A DNA stretch of 64,000 nucleotides from Brachynemurus nebulosus (lineage: Eukaryota; Arthropoda; Insecta; Neuroptera; Myrmeleontidae), in contig JAPWDM010000007.1 of NCBI GenBank assembly GCA_035578155.1, positions 37,856,413 through 37,920,412 of the forward strand, in the 5' to 3' direction. This document shows positions 24,841-35,875 of this stretch, piece after piece. Within the stretch, counting starts at the first letter, position 1. Every line of letters starts with the position of its first letter. The notes beneath the pieces are model-generated. The model saw only the letters and a program-made list of their open reading frames with translations. It had not been told where the DNA came from and searched no databases. A program made the translations under genes and the position numbers.

Positions 24841-27050
24841 CGTAGTAAAACCGTAAGCTATACTTGAAGCATCAAAAAAAATTACTACATAGACAGCTTT
24901 CAGTAATACTTTTTAACATATTCGCGACAATTTCATGCAAACACAGTACAGGAAAATCAATATTTTCGTTTGTAGAAATTGATTTGGTGTTAATTGTCTA
25001 AATCAATTATATAACATTAATAACGAATTTTCACTGTACGCGAAAAATATACCTATACATGTGGCTAAACAAACTTCAATGACTTACATTTAACGATCTA
25101 ATAGCGTGCCAACGAGTTCACTCATTCTACAAATTATAAATATAAAACCAATGTCACACTATCCGATATTTTAACGTTGAACAATTACATTCAAACAAAA
25201 AATCTATTCATAATTTGAAATAAATTTGTGTCAGCGACGTTCATTTTCGAAAATATTTTCGGTTTATATTTTAATGATCAATAATTAAATACTTGAGAGA
25301 GAAAATTTTGTAGCAATTTTTCTTAATTTTCTCAAACAAGCACAACTCTATGGAAATTCACAATAATTTTATATTTGAGATTGAGATCTAATGGATTCAT
25401 TTACATATTAAATTTAATAGTGTGCGTTTCCAGTTAGAGTTTTTATTTAATACATAAAACTAAAGAACATTTTCAGTGTATATGTGTTCCTATAAGGATA
25501 TATTTTAATTAATAAACCCTGAAACTATGCCAAATAGTGATTCCATAATATTCGTGTAACCTACATAAACGCATTTTGATACTCTAAGGAATAACTCCAC
25601 AAAAATATTGATGACGATTTTAAACAGAGATACAACTTACTTAAAAATGGGAAATATGTCTACCCAAAACGGCGGGCCTAGGGATGGCATTTCCAGGTAA
25701 TTTTTTGAATTGAGGCGGGGGGAGAGAGCTATAAACTTTACAGCTTAGTTTTGAGGTAAACTATTTTGTAATTTTGTCAAGAACAACAAAATATCCTTTC
25801 TAATTTTTGTTCAGACATTAAAAGTTTTAAGATTCTGTTCAAGCTATACATAAAAAAGGGAAAATGTCATTTATTTTCACTCATTAAAACCGGAAAAATT
25901 ATTGAATCATTACAATTTCTATGGTGCAATAAACATATACACTTCAGTTAATATTTTAAAAAAAAGTACAATGTATTTATAGTACATATATTATGGTTAT
26001 TTATTAACTAATTTTATACATTTGTATCACCGCAACCCACAATTACTTCGAAGTTTCATGTGACTGATAAGTATATTCCATCTCGGAAAACGAAATTATG
26101 GAATTTTATACTTCAATTACGCAACTATGAATGCACTACTATAATTCTCTTATGAAAATAAGACTGGAGTGGATTTTAAGAAGAAGAAAAAAGCTAAAAA
26201 TATTCAGGTTTTGGAGTATTACTATTTACAAAAATAAAGTAAAAAATTCGTTAAAATCTATGAATGAAAGTAAAAGCCTAAAGTCACACGAATAAAAAAA
26301 AAATTGATTAAAATTCACCAAATACGTGTTGGTGATGCATTAAGTCAGAAATTCAGATTTTTCAAAAGGTTTAGACCAAATAGCACGCTTAAGGGCATCC
26401 TTCTCACATACTATCCAATTTCTGACTTCCCTGGTCGCATGTATATAATCATTTATTATATAAATACCACATTTTTAGGATTTCGTAGGTCTAGACACGA
26501 ATACCTTATAGATTCGTCATGTCTGTGATCGCGTTGGGTGGTCTATCCGCACTTGATCACTTTGTAATAGTCAATGTCCGACCCTACGCAGTTTTAAAAA
26601 GTGATGTTTTCTAAAAAAACTGTTATTTAAATTTCTTAACTCATATAGAAAACAAAAGATTCAGATAATCATATTATTAACGCTAATTTGGTGAACTACG
26701 AAATCCTGACTTCGTGCGTATCTAACACACAATTGACGAATTTTTAATACACATATTCCATTACATAATTGCCCGGCTATTATTCGCATCAATGTAAACA
26801 GATTCATATAATGGAAATTTCCAACTTACAAATAAAAATTCATTAGTCTCACCGTGGTAAATGCGCTTTTCAAACAGTTTATGCAAATAGAAGTGCATAA
26901 AAAACGCATTAAAAGTGTATTAACAATGGTGTTTGTATGACAATATAACTTGTATATATTTTTAGTATTAGGAAAAAAAGTAAAATAGTATAGAAATGAT
27001 AATTAAAAATTATATATAATGGAAAATAATCACTCAAGTGTAGAATTTTA
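24841..27050. other. AT-rich stretch downstream of the LTR relic, no gene seen
   Basis: No ORF above 75 codons and no gag/pol motifs. The internal part of the retroelement has been lost or eroded beyond recognition. No TIRs were noticed. Confidence 0.4.
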
Positions 27051-27249
27051 CCGGATGTTCAATCTTCACTTTGATTTTTTACTTATTATAAATATTCTAT
27101 TAACTCCTTGATATCAATTTTTTTTGTTTTAGATAAAACATTTTTATCATTTTATTTCATTCAAATAGTTAAATATAACTAAATTAATTTCGTCTCTATT
27201 TTATTCAAATTTAAATCGAAAATTTGGGTCACATTGTCTGATCTTACGG
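27051..27249. mobile_element. TA-flanked family T1 MITE, short copy
   Basis: Flanked by TA (27049-27050 and 27250-27251). The right end reads AATCGAAAATTTGGG then TGTCTGATCTTACGG, matching the right ends of the larger copies at 32930-33968 and 57841-59286. Its middle (ATTTCATTCAAATAGTTAAA) matches the sequence either side of the Harbinger-like insertion at 34619, so it serves as an unfilled reference for that site. Confidence 0.65.
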
Positions 27250-27251
27250 TA

Positions 27252-28486
27252 TCCAACCAGACTCAGAGAAAATCCTGGCGATATGTAACACACACTTGGC
27301 ATATGTTTATTTTTCTATTGAATTTTCCGTGAAGTTTTTTACATCGCTGCTGTACTTAATTACACATATTCCAATGAATGATTATTGTGTCAACACTACT
27401 TACATAGATTAACAGAAAAACAAATATGCCATAATTCCCGTTACATAATCAGTAGAGGAGTTTGAGATTTAGTTCAATGGTCACACACCGCGGACGTGTA
27501 TTGGCCAGTAACAAACACACTCGCTGTGTGATTATTTCTTTCCATTACAAACGCACGAACTGTATGGTATTAAAACATTTATGCCCATTACTGTATATTT
27601 TGATACTTTTAATTAAAAACAAAAACTTCAATTAATTAATATTATAAATGTGCTTTATGACTTTCAAATAAAAAGGTTCATAATCGTAATTAATATGAAA
27701 TTTTATTGCACAAATCACATTTAAAGATATAGTAACGATTTTATAATATACCACATAAAGTTTACTATATCTCGTCTATTCAACAGTCACACTTGATTAC
27801 TGTTTTTGTAATATAAAAAGCACAATAAAATCTGCCCACATTCATGTCTGATATAATTAAAGAGAAAAAATTGTTTTAAATAAAGTGTCTAATCAACATA
27901 ATAAAATGGTCAGGTGACTTGTCAAAAAGGAAAGTTTAAAAAAGCCTACAGTATGTTTAGTGAGAGTCCAGATCCCGCCGAGTCCGAGTTACGCTACTAC
28001 AGTCTGAATCTCAGTTAAACATACGATTTATCATTTTAATCGAAAATAAAATACGATTTATAAAAATAATCCCTTTTGGGAAAACTTTAATTGTCAAATA
28101 AAACTTTTCGAAAATTATATTTTTAATTGTATGTTTACCTGTATCAAAATTCGTAGATTTTGAAGCTGATTTATATATAAATAAACAGTAATATGAATTT
28201 AATGCATCGTAATAAAATATACGATACCCCAATTCCTTTGTCGTACTGTCTCCCTCCTCAAACCCACTCTGATTTCGTATGCATGATTATTCGAGTTTAA
28301 AACGAAATGAACGAAGCTAAATAGAGTGAGGAATTATATATACAGGTAGTACATAATTATATTTACATTATGTTAAGTGTCCATGCTACTAGTCTGGGTA
28401 ACACTGATGTGTAGCAACAATTTGAGTGTTTTTTTTTTTTTGTTTTTTTGTTTTTTTTTTTTTTTTTTTTGGTTTAAGAGACTAGC
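27252..28486. other. AT-rich stretch ending in poly-T tracts
   Basis: No recognisable gene; the 73-codon minus ORF at 28011-28232 has no family resemblance. T-rich runs broken by G occupy 28428-28471. Confidence 0.4.
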
Positions 28487-28937
28487 AGAAGCATTGTGAT
28501 CAGTTCCCGAAAATCCCAACAAGGGGCATAACTTTGAAATTATTCAATCGATTTGATACGCTTTGATTCCTAAATGGTCCCCTACGAATTTCCTCGCAAT
28601 CGGATTAATGGTATAACCGTAAAATTTCATTAAATTTTTAGAAAGAGATTTAGAAACAGTGCCAAAATATTTTCTGACGTAACTTGAAACAACAATTCGA
28701 AAGCTGTTTATATACAAAATACAAAAAATTTTATAAGTATATTATACCCCATTTTATTCAATCATAATTGTCCCTTACGAATTTCCTCGCAATTGGATTA
28801 ATGGTAGTCACGGCGTTACCGTGAAATTCCATTAAATTTTTAGAGGGAGATTTGAAGGAGAAACAGTGCCAAAATATTTTCTGACGTAACTTAAAATGAT
28901 ATAGTTCGAAAACTGTTTGTATACGAAATACAAAAGT
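28487..28937 (+). repeat. R1-related repeat with two tandem modules
   Basis: A more distant relative of family R1. It contains AGAAGCATTGTGATCAG, GGGGCATAACTT and two modules about 190 bp apart that each read CGAATTTCCTCGCAAT followed by GGATTAATGG and GCCAAAATATTTTCTGACG. It is immediately preceded by poly-T tracts at 28428-28471. Confidence 0.65.
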
Positions 28938-28943
28938 TCCAAT

Positions 28944-29038
28944 AATAAACAAATATTTTACTTTGCAAAAATACCACTTTTATGTGGTATTTTTGCAAAG
29001 TAAAGTAGTATTTTTGCAAAGTAAAATATTTGTTTATT
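28944..29038. repeat. Hairpin with a duplicated right arm
   Basis: A 34-base left arm (28944-28977, AATAAACAAATATTTTACTT then TGCAAAAATACCAC) can pair with an adjacent 21-base arm (28984-29004) or with a complete 34-base arm (29005-29038, one mismatch). The two right arms share GTATTTTTGCAAAGTAAA. This gives two alternative stem-loops from one stem strand. Confidence 0.85.
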
Positions 29039-29536
29039 ATTTACAAATATGGAATACCATAAAGTAACGCTCAAATTTATTAATATTACAAAAGTTCCAG
29101 TTAAAACTTTAAATATTACATTATACCCCATTTTATTCAACCATAATTATGTATAGAGTGTCACAGAAAAAAAATACCATGCACCAAGATTTATCAACAA
29201 TTGGCGCCAAAAATTAAACACACATAATATACGAGTAATTGTGTACATTATATCAAAACTAATTATGTTGAACAATTTTAAATACAATAGACACCTCCCC
29301 GTATGCCTCCCATCGTCGCGGCACACCCTCACTTTATCGTCTATAACATGCACTTAATAGCATGTTAAATTTCCTTTAATTATATACGCTGAAAAATTTC
29401 CCGTGCCCTTGATTACTTTGCTGTCGCGTTTCCCCTATATTTACACGTACATAAAACGTTTACAATGGCCATTTTGATGAATAAAAATAGAGAAAAAACA
29501 AAATGGTGAACGAATACTGACGGCCAACAACTATAT

Positions 29537-30424
29537 TTAACCCTACAATCATACGTACTCGTCAAATTGACGACTAAACTTGTCTACCTGCTACAGTACT
29601 ACAATTTGCCGTTGCTTGTCTGTTCTAAAACTTCTGGTATCTAATTTATTTGTTATGATAACACAACAGACGTATCAATTTTGTTTAACATTAAAACAGT
29701 GTGCGTCAATTTGACAACGATGTATGATTAACGCGTATGTTTTTTTTAAAGATTTTGTACTTTACGTATAAAAGTTTTCCTAATTTTTCTAAAATTTATT
29801 AAAGATATGGATGTTACAATTAATTTATTCAATGATAATGATCATGTGAAAGATGATTACAGCTGTTTGACTTATAGAGACGACATAACACTGAAGTTTT
29901 AATATATTGAATCGAAAACCAAAGAATGCGTTTCAGGTGACCTAATAAAAGATTAACAATTTATTTCGTGGAAATTATTTTAATTTTTATTGTTTTTTGA
30001 GATCTTATTCGAAAAATTACTAACAAATTCTAGAAAATTTACGAATGTGCCTAATGACGAAATAAGAGAAATTTCGCATTCTATAAGGTCACACATGTCC
30101 ACCGACTCATAATAGTTTATAAATTAATTATTTGAAAGACATGTCTTATGATACAATTGATGTATTTATCTATTTTTTAATTTTTATAATGAAAATATGC
30201 TTTGATAAAAAGATTTAAAAAAAAATTAATAAATATTTATATTAAAAAATTGTTCCAAATACAATTTTTTCAAATATTTTGTTCGTTTTTGTAGTATTAT
30301 TATGTAAAAAAAAAATGTTGTTTGCAAATAAACTCTAAAATTCTCCGTAAGAAATCCATTCGTCTAATTGACGACGATGTATGATTAACATTTCTCGTAG
30401 ACCAACGTATGATTCTAGGGTTAA
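29537..30424. mobile_element. TTAA-flanked element family P4, copy 1 (piggyBac-like)
   Basis: The element proper is 29541-30420 (880 bp) between TTAA tetranucleotides at 29537-29540 and 30421-30424. The left end CCCTACAATCATACG and the right end CGTATGATTCTAGGG are inverted repeats. Subterminal dyads around GTCAAATTGAC (29573) and CTAATTGACGACG (30364) follow. The CCCTA start with TTAA target fits piggyBac. No transposase domain is recognisable. Copy 2 (56210-57562) carries an extra insertion, absent here at about 29829. Confidence 0.9.
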
Positions 30425-30868
30425 ATTCATAGTTCGAGAAAAAAAATGATTGCAACTTGAAGTCGGTGGCAGGGCTGATGGGTTGATTGGGTACGCAAGG
30501 GTAGGCACGATCGAGTGGACACATGTGTGTGCGAACCACCCTTGTGTGTAACAGACCACTGTGTTGCGGTGGGTACAGTTGATGGGGTCATTTCTTCCGG
30601 CTCACGGAAACTGTCTGAACACGACAAAAACTACTTTATTTTTGAATGGGTTCAACTATAGAGCACGGAGTGACGCTGTTCAATTTCAAACTACTTGACG
30701 AGAAAATAAGATTTTGTTTTTGTTCGTTTGAAAATAATAAATTTTTATTTTATTTTATAGGTAGTTTACTCAATGGTCAATCACAAAAAAGTAATTAGAT
30801 AATTTTTAATTGTACCAACGTGTTTTTCCAAAAGGCATAGTGAACCAAGAATAAATACTGGCACTTTC
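30425..30868. other. Mixed-composition stretch, no gene assigned
   Basis: From 30455 to 30630 the DNA is distinctly GC-richer (GGTGGCAGGGCTGATGGG, GGTGGGTACAGTTGATGGG), with three overlapping minus-strand ORFs of 66-79 codons. None has a recognisable motif, and several open frames in one place are expected from low stop density. It may be a cryptic exon or older repeat. Confidence 0.3.
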
Positions 30869-31040
30869 TTAGGTATTAAAGAAATTTTTAAAATACCTAT
30901 TTTTTTTAATTTCAAATATAATTCTTGTAGCCTGGAATCATTTCCACCGTTTGTTCGAATAACATTAGATCGTGTAATATGAAATGTCGTTTTTCGATCA
31001 CTTAGTCGACCATTCAATTCAGATCAATATCGACACTTTT

Positions 31041-31262
31041 TTAAGGGGAGGTTTACTTGAGAGTTGTTAAAAAAAATCGATTTTTTTGCAGAAATTGGTA
31101 GCTAATTATGTGTAGAATATGTTCCCAAAGTGATTTTACTGAAAATAATTTAAAAACAAGATTCTTGCACATTAACCGAATCCAGCTTTCTATAAAAAAA
31201 AATTCAAAAAACGTAGTTCACGCAATAATGAGTATTAAATATAAAATTTTGAAAATACGTTT

Positions 31263-31340
<78 letters not shown>

Positions 31341-31871
31341 ATCTCAGAACTACATTTTTGGAACTGGTTGACACGATAACTCAAAAACTATTCGATGGAT
31401 CCTTTTTTTTAATTTTTTATTTTAAAGATAATTCAATTCTTCGGCACCTCTACCTAAGTTCAATACACTTTCAATATTTTTTTTATTTTTAAATTTACTT
31501 TAAAGAACGAAAAATAAGACAAAAATCGTAATTAAAAGTTCAAATATCCGCCATTTTTTTTTCCTTTCAGCAATTTATTGATATTATAGGTAGAGGTGCC
31601 GGTACTCTTCATATATTTTATAAATCTTTTTCGTTTTTAAATTTCGGTGATTTATTACCGGCGCTAGGATGTCCACCAACAAGGCATTGGATTTTCGGAT
31701 CGTCACACTGCACTATCTAAAATGGACACTTTTTTATATTTTTCCTTGAGTAGCTTAATACTTAATAAATATGTGCACAAAATTTGAAATTGATATTTAC
31801 TTCCGTTCTTGAGAAAAAAATTTTAGAAAAATACATAATTTTTAAGGACTCTCGAGTAAACCTCCCCTTAA
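31041..31871 (-). mobile_element. TTAA-flanked MITE family P2, copy 1
   Basis: The element proper is 31045-31867 (823 bp) between TTAA at 31041-31044 and 31868-31871. TIRs are GGGGAGGTTTACTTGAGAG and CTCTCGAGTAAACCTCCCC. It interrupts one unit of the 168-bp repeat; the next unit, at 32036-32039, retains the uninterrupted TTAA with the same flanks (CACTTTC before, GCATTAGAGAAAT after). It contains the (TA)n run at 31266-31334. It is in reverse orientation to copy 2 at 54272. Confidence 0.93.
31266..31334. repeat. (TA)n microsatellite inside MITE P2 copy 1
   Basis: 69 bp of TA alternation. At the same place copy 2 of the element (about 54809-54823) has only about 10 bp of TA, so the run expanded after the copies separated. 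Confidence 0.95.
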
Positions 31872-32130
31872 GCATTAGAGAAATGTTTAAAAACAGTTCT
31901 TTAATTTTAAATAGGAATCTTGTATTTCCAAGTCATTGCCGGCATTAACTGGAATAACATTTGGTCGTGTAATATGAAATGTCGTTTTGCGACCACTTGA
32001 TCGATCATGTAATTCAGATCAATATCGACACTTTCTTAAGCATTAGAGAAATATTTAAAAGCAATTCTTTGATTATAAATAGAATTATTGTATCCAAAAA
32101 CTTTATTCGCCAAACTACACGAGCCAGAGA

Positions 32131-32929
32131 ACTGTTAGTCTGTTTCATAGTAAGGACGTTTCGTTCACACGATATTCGGAACAAGTGAGGAGATTTCACT
32201 CTTCGAAAATCGTAATACCGAAACTTTGAAACGACTGTTTTCCACGAAAAAAGACTGTATACGAATGACTATAACTGTTTCCTTTATAATAATTTCAAAT
32301 ATTCTCTTATTTCTCGAAAAAAAAAAAACTTTTATTTTTACCAAGAAAGATATCCACGTATTGTTTGCCATTGTTACAAAACAATCACCTTTTTCGACAT
32401 TTTCTAGATTATATTATTAACTATACGGATGTTTTAAAAAGAATAAAATTAGCATATGCTTGGTTGAATATATTTTAGTCTTCAATTTTTTTTTTATTAT
32501 TTTATTTTTAAACGCTTTTGTGTTCGTATAATTTGTCACTAAATATGAAACGGCTTCTTATAATTTGCTATTCGCCCCATTATCATATCTACAAAAACAA
32601 TTTTGACAGTTGTGTGTAATAATACTTAATGATAACTTTTCTTCCTCTTTTTATTTTGTCGTTCTGTATCTGTTTGTAGAAAGGAAAAAAAATTGGAAAA
32701 TTTTCTACAATTAATTATTTTCTAAGAAAATGATGGAGGGAGGCAAGAAAAAAAATGGTGCAGTTTCTTTCTTTTTCAAGTTTTTTTTTTTTTTGTAAGT
32801 TGGAATGTCAAATCGTCTTTTTTCTTGTACAAAGAATTATTTTGAACAATTTAATAATAATTAAAATGACAATGCTCAACGTCTTTTGTTCAAAAACAGA
32901 ACAATTTTCGGTCACTAGATTCGAAACTA
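32131..32929. other. AT-rich stretch, no gene seen
   Basis: ORFs of 61-68 codons on both strands without motifs. A T-rich block lies at 32780-32797. Confidence 0.4.
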
Positions 32930-33968
32930 CCGTAAAATCTCCCAACTTTATCTATTGAACATAACTTTACCGTGCCACACTTACAGGGAGAGCTTCAGGT
33001 AAGGTCGTCACCGATTTCATAATCAAATTTCGTCTGCTAGTAGATCATAATATCAATATTAAAAATTTACAATATTACAATGGAAATTTACAATATTACA
33101 TTTACAATGTTATAGAAAACTACATTATTTCTTTTTAAAAGAAATTTATCATAAATACAATGAATTATAAAAGAAATCGCGGGTAACCCAGATATCATTC
33201 AGCCAGTTTAACCCAAAAGGAATGTTTGATATTAATCCAAGACATAAAAATAATCAAAAATATTATCGAAAATAAGCAAACAAATAAAATTTTTATTTTG
33301 TTTATTTAAGGTACGAATATTTTATAGAAAAATTATGCTTATAAACAAAATTCAATGATAATGATCAGCAATAACAAATATGTTAAAGCCAACTTTAAGC
33401 AATAACAGTCGAGATAATTCTTACTTTACTTTAAAGCCGACTTTTACACTAACGGGGTTTTAAATTTGATTGTAAAACAGTACCAAAAATAAAATCAGTT
33501 TTAAGTTGGCTTTAGCGTTAAAGTCGGCTTTAAATGTGAATGTAAAACCGGCCGTGTGTAGACAATTTTATCACATAAAGACTTACATGATTTTATAAGT
33601 ATTTCGAAATAATTTTCACATTTATTTATTCGTGCATTATCGAATAATTCGCTTAAGTAATGGTCACTGTAGCTTTGGTAAGCCCAATCCAAAAGGTAAG
33701 AACACTGGAGCACCTGTCAAAAATTTGAAATCTATTACGTTTCACTATTAGATATTACTTGAAATTAACAGTAATATGTTAACAATAGTGGAATATTTAA
33801 CAATTTTAAAGTATCTTTCATATGTCGTTGAAAAACATGGGTTGGTAAAGTTAGAAATTCGTTTACATCTTCAATTTTTGAATAGTTTTTTTTTTAATTA
33901 AATTAATTTTGTCTTCATTCTATTCAAAGTTGAATCGAAAATTATGGTAAAGTTACGTGAGTCTACGG
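32930..33968. mobile_element. TA-flanked family T1 element, copy A, 1039 bp
   Basis: Flanked by TA (32928-32929, 33969-33970). The left end CCGTAAAATCTCCCAACTTT and the right end AAAGTTACGTGAGTCTACGG are imperfect inverted repeats. Copy B at 57841-59286 shares the ends and internal stretches, including ATTTTATCACATAAAGAC-like and CACATTTATTTATTCG segments. The interior has an inverted array of AAAGCCGACTT/AAGTCGGCTTT motifs at 33383-33530. No transposase. Confidence 0.75.
33383..33530. repeat. Inverted pair of TTAAAGCC(A/G)ACTTTAA motif arrays
   Basis: TTAAAGCCAACTTTAAGC and TTTAAAGCCGACTTTTACAC on the left face TTTTAAGTTGGCTTTAGCG and TTAAAGTCGGCTTTAAATG on the right. Each motif is also near-palindromic. 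They could form a compound stem-loop inside element T1 copy A. Confidence 0.7.
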
Positions 33969-33970
33969 TA

Positions 33971-34550
33971 CCGAATATTAAATCCTTAAGATGAAGAAAA
34001 ATTGTAATGGTCGTTGAAATATTTAACATGGCGTATAAAATCATGATATATGTATCGGACAAGGGAGATAGTGAATTTTTTTTTCTTAATTATCTTTATG
34101 TTGGACAGAAATGATACCCATTCTCAAATGGCACGCCAAACTGCCTGTTTTACCGTGGCCCCATATTGTTCCACTAGACTGTCAGAGTAGCATATGTCCC
34201 TATCAATAAACCAATTTAATATCCCACGAGAAAAATATCCGAAAATACACTTTCACTTGTAACTTTATTTGTTGGAGATTATTTTTAATGTTTGAATCAA
34301 TTTTGTCGATGGTTTTACGTGGAGTGCCGTAATATTCGTAAAAATTGGCTTGAGTGTCTTATAAAAATTTTTTCCATTTTATTACTTAAATATTTCACTT
34401 ACTAATAAAATTACTTTTAAGAGACTCTTAACACAAGATTTCTAAGAAATTTAATTTACGTCTTAGTTGAAAATTGTTTCTTATGCAGGGTGAAACAAAT
34501 CAACATTGACAGGACAGTAACACTAAAAATCGATTTTCATTTGCTCTTCG
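33971..34550. other. AT-rich stretch, no gene seen
   Basis: No ORF above 60 codons and no recognised repeat. The left end of T1 copy D should lie here but could not be placed. Confidence 0.35.
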
Positions 34551-34615
34551 TGTTACTGTTTCTTTATTTTGAACTAATATGATTCAGATAAAAATCTTTT
34601 ATAATTTTATTTCAT

Positions 34616-35805
34616 TAAGGCCCAGTATTATAAAGAACGACTTAGTCAACAAGTAACTATTCTACGAATAAAAATAGTTATGAACTAAATATTGGTTCAG
34701 TATTATAAACGTATCTCATGATTAAATTATTTAGAAGTAGATTAACCTATAATATGTTGCAAATATGTTTTAATTTCTATCAGGCCCGATCTAGGGGGGG
34801 GGGGCAAAACCGAGGCCCCTGCCCCGGTCGTCAGTTTCAAAGGGCGCCAAAATCATACTAGGTCGGCAATTTTAAAAAAAAATAATCTTGAACGGTTTAA
34901 GCGTGGTAGCCATTTTTGTTTTCCAATTTGCGTTGATTTTTGTGTTTGCAGTCATTTATGCCAATGCACATATTTCATAAACCTTTCATCCTAAAAGGTT
35001 GAAATAAAAACCATTTTAAAGATAATAAATGTTTCTTAATTTTAAGTGATGTCCATATTTAACCTATTTTCGCCCCTTCCATAAGAAAACAGTTTTTTTC
35101 TTATAGAAGGAATGTTTTAAGCCTCGCTTAGTATTTTTTATGTGAATAGCTATGCGGGTACAACTACCCATTAAGAAACAAATACACACTATTTCAATTG
35201 TGAAACTTGTATCCTTTAATTTTTACAAACTTCCGAAAACTGATTTTTCTCCAAATTTTGGAATTTTGTGCGCCTGTATCTCTAATGGGGCTGGTGATAA
35301 AAATTTGAAATTTGCACAACTTGTAGTGCTTTCGGAGTGGATTTATTAAAATAAAAAATCAACTTGTACCTATATTGATCCTTTACAAAACCCTCAATTT
35401 TTGTCATTGCCGCAACAGGAAAAATTGGAGTTTTATAAAGGACTTATATGTTTGACAGTTTATGTCAAACGTTGGAGAGGGGAGGCGCCATTTTCAAGTT
35501 TCAGCCCCGGTTCTAAAAAATCGTAGATCCGGGGCTGATTTACATACACGTAATATAAAAATTAATTCTGTACCTCTAATTTGTATTACAACGTATATAA
35601 AACCTGTTAATATCTATAAATATAAACATAAATATTCAGAATTGTTAAATTAATCTCTTATTAAAATTTAGTCGGTAGATTTTCTGTCAACTAAAATTTA
35701 GTTCCCTATTTAATTTATTTCAGTTTTATAATACTGACATCTGTAAATAAAAATAATTTAGTTCACAAATTTAGTTAGTTGTCTTTTATAATATACTGGC
35801 CCTAA
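34616..35805. mobile_element. PIF/Harbinger-like MITE with TAA duplication
   Basis: The element proper is 34619-35802. TIRs are GGCCCAGTATTATAAAGA on the left and TCTTTTATAATATACTGGCC then C on the right; the subterminal GAACTAAAT/ATTTAGTTC pair also matches in inverse. Three-base TAA flanks at 34616-34618 and 35803-35805 are the TWA type typical of PIF/Harbinger. About 757 bp of its length is a nested hAT-like insertion. Confidence 0.75.
34781..35537. mobile_element. hAT-like element nested in the Harbinger-like MITE
   Basis: The left end CAGGCCCGATCTAGG and the right end CGTAGATCCGGGGCTG are inverted repeats (CAG...CTG, with one extra G). Flanking octamers ATTTCTAT (34773-34780) and ATTTACAT (35538-35545) agree at 6 of 8 positions, as an eroded hAT duplication would. 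There is a G11 run just inside the left end. The right end also makes a local hairpin with CAGCCCCGGTTCTA at 35502. ORFs inside (35152-35349, 35462-35653) are not transposase. Confidence 0.6.
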
Positions 35806-35875
35806 AACAGTTAAATATAATTAAATTAATTTAAATTCAAATTTAAAATCGAAAATGTTGACAGAATTTACAGTA

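Larger units (their letters stand above)
30869..32130 (-). repeat. Three diverged 168-172 bp tandem units with coding-like conservation
   Basis: CACTTTCTTAGG/AAGCATTAGAGAAAT phases recur at 30863, 31037 plus 31872 (split by a transposon), and 32030. Read on the minus strand, two units both encode a track with RKTTFHITR(S/P)NVI, then N(G/A)GND, then YLKLK, while nucleotides differ. This suggests descent from a protein-coding repeat. Stops between units show it is no longer a continuous gene. I do not recognise the family. Confidence 0.55.
34551..35873. mobile_element. T1 copy D, split by a Harbinger-like element
   Basis: The left piece CAGATAAAAATC then TTTTATTTCATTAA (34582-34618) and the right piece TTAAATATAATTAAATTAAT (35811-35830) with AAAATCGAAAATG together match the continuous middle of T1 at 27131-27225. 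The right end is eroded (TTTACAG in place of TTACGG, TA at 35874-35875). The left boundary is not resolved, so the start given here is approximate. Confidence 0.5.

Noticed and set aside
30300..30627. Three overlapping minus-strand ORFs as a coding exon
   Set aside because: All three frames are open at once because the patch is GC-richer; the left part lies inside piggyBac-like element P4, and no protein family is recognisable.
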